A DNA stretch of 6,653 nucleotides from DASPXY01 sp038227745 (GTDB lineage: Bacteria; Planctomycetota; Planctomycetia; Gemmatales; Gemmataceae), in NCBI GenBank assembly GCA_038227745.1, contig JBBRPS010000587.1, forward strand, positions 1 to 6,653, read 5' to 3'. The notes under the pieces are model-generated. The model made no database searches, was not told the origin of the DNA, and saw only the letters and a list, made by a program, of their open reading frames with translations. The position numbers were made by a program, and so were the translations under genes. Shown here piece after piece: positions 5,998 to 6,653 of this stretch (its first letter is position 1; the number at the start of each line of letters is the position of its first letter).

Positions 5998-6555
5998 CTA
6001 TTGACCTGCACCCAGTCTTTGCAACTCAGCCCTGATATTCCGCAGGTTCTCAATAACCTGACGCACTTCATCCGGCGGAAGATGCCAGGTGTGTCGATTT
6101 CGGATCAAGGTTTCCGCAGCTTCCGCTTCAAATCGAAGCACTCCTCCTCTGCCAGCTTCAATCGTCGCCCCTCTGTGGAACTGGTCCGCATGGACCAGTT
6201 CTTCAAAGACCGCAGTCCTGGTCGGGCTTGCTGGCAGGAGTATCGTTTCCTGGTTGAACGTTAGCCCACCTGCCCCTCTGGTCTGGAGATACCGCTGGGC
6301 GTCCACGCTCTGATCCACCACACCACCAGCGGCTCGAAAGTCAGCGGTGATGGCATCAACTTCGGCCTGGGTTAGCCCTGTTCCTCGAAACCCGCCTGTC
6401 ATCGCTCCTCCCGTGCGTGGAGCATTAGCTCTCGCGGCGATGCCCATAACCCTCGTAGCTTTCGCTCCGACGACGAGATCCAGCACGAAGAACCCCGCGT
6501 CGGTCAGGAATGCCCTCGCTTCCCATCGATCGCGTACCCCAACTGCGTACTCCAC
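5998..6555 (-). CDS. Polymorphic-toxin C-terminal domain with zincin-like EELVH...Q motif
   Basis: This 185-residue frame uses GTG at 6555 and ends TAG at 5998-6000. Residues 16-41 are hydrophobic (LTDAGFFVLDLVVGAKA), like the linker before toxin domains of RHS and related proteins. The C-terminal part has FNQETILLPAS at 100-110, then EELVHADQFH at 118-127, an acidic FEAEAAETLI at 142-151 and an amphipathic tail around PPDEVRQVIENL. This order (E-L-x-H-x-x-Q, a second Glu helix, a terminal helix) resembles the zincin-like metallopeptidase toxin domains of polymorphic toxins, although the first His of HExxH is Glu here. Predicted role: intracellular protein-cleaving effector delivered by a larger protein and neutralised by the 5680-5988 product. 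The start is doubtful. The frame is closed by a TAA at 6574-6576, but a second open frame overlaps it and continues off the window, and one missing base would join them. An alternative is a stand-alone truncated orphan toxin. Sampled GC is low (33/60 in 6121-6180). Confidence 0.7.
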   Translation of the reverse strand: MEYAVGVRDRWEARAFLTDAGFFVLDLVVGAKATRVMGIAARANAPRTGGAMTGGFRGTGLTQAEVDAITADFRAAGGVVDQSVDAQRYLQTRGAGGLTFNQETILLPASPTRTAVFEELVHADQFHRGATIEAGRGGVLRFEAEAAETLIRNRHTWHLPPDEVRQVIENLRNIRAELQRLGAGQ

Positions 6556-6653
6556 CGGTCTTTCCCGGTGGCATTACTCACGATCCCCTCCACCCCCCGG
6601 TAGATCAGGTAGCCCCCCAGAACCGGGTGCGCCACAAAGATCACCACCCCGCC
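6504..6653 (-). CDS. C-terminal end of an upstream open frame, probably the pretoxin part of the same toxin protein
   Basis: The frame is open from the right edge to TGA at 6504-6506 and encodes 49 residues: a hydrophobic stretch (VVIFVAHPVLGGYLIYRGVE), then SNATGKDRWSTQLG, then an unconvincing end. It overlaps the toxin frame by about 70 bases. Adding one base in the four-base run at 6537-6540 makes the reading pass from ATGKDRWSTQLG directly into VRDRWEARAFLTDAGFFVLD of the toxin frame. That gives a natural hydrophobic pretoxin region followed by the toxin domain. I therefore read this as the upstream part of the same gene, interrupted by a frameshift or sequencing error, rather than as a separate gene. 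The body of the protein lies outside the window. Confidence 0.5.
   Translation of the reverse strand, partial: GGVVIFVAHPVLGGYLIYRGVEGIVSNATGKDRWSTQLGYAIDGKRGHS

Noticed and set aside
1..6653. CRISPR array, tRNA, rRNA or transposase gene
   Set aside because: No regularly spaced repeats, tRNA cloverleaf, rRNA signature or transposase domain was seen on either strand.

Overview
The window is very GC-rich (one sampled 60-base line inside the transporter gene, 2581-2640, has 48 G/C). It is gene-dense, with long antisense shadow ORFs typical of such DNA. The gene content is a DUF255-type thioredoxin-domain protein, a zinc-finger-less ROK sugar kinase, a 12-helix APC permease with a soluble tail, a DUF4214-tailed repeat protein and a polymorphic-toxin-like module. 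Together with the intergenic palindromes, this best fits a planctomycete of the Gemmata type. That assignment is inference from gene style; no rRNA or other phylogenetic marker is present.

Layout. Positions 1-419 (minus) hold the N-terminal part of a thioredoxin-like DUF255 (YyaL/SPATA20) protein running off the left edge. A 276-bp divergent intergenic region separates it from a ROK-family, polyphosphate-glucokinase-like kinase (696-1766, plus). That kinase has an unusual 117-residue Pro/Ala/Glu-rich N-terminal extension containing a degenerate echo of its own phosphate-binding motif. Between the convergent kinase and permease genes lies a perfect 23-bp inverted repeat (1782-1839). Positions 1948-4032 (minus) encode a 694-residue APC-superfamily permease with a cytosolic-looking C-terminal domain of about 155 residues. 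Positions 4033-4557 contain no credible protein gene. They hold a heptamer tandem repeat, several nested inverted repeats (one a perfect 29-bp arm) and a plus-strand intrinsic terminator at 4497-4531, which together suggest an unannotated structured RNA.

Positions 4558-5623 (minus) are a broken or mis-sequenced gene for an acidic, Thr/Asp-rich repeat protein ending in a DUF4214-like tail. It needs one added base in each of two 5-base homopolymers to read as one protein. From about 5624 to the right edge the base composition drops (33/60 and 37/60 G/C in two sampled lines). This stretch carries a two-gene minus-strand unit: a C-terminal toxin-like domain with an EELVH...Q zincin-like motif (5998-6555, probably joined by a frameshift to an open frame that runs off the window) and, 9 bases downstream, a 102-residue protein resembling elongation factor Tu domain II (5680-5988). 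Order, spacing and composition fit a horizontally acquired polymorphic toxin and its immunity protein. This is the most interesting part of the window.

The kinase, permease and thioredoxin-like protein show no obvious shared pathway. Each appears to be its own transcription unit.
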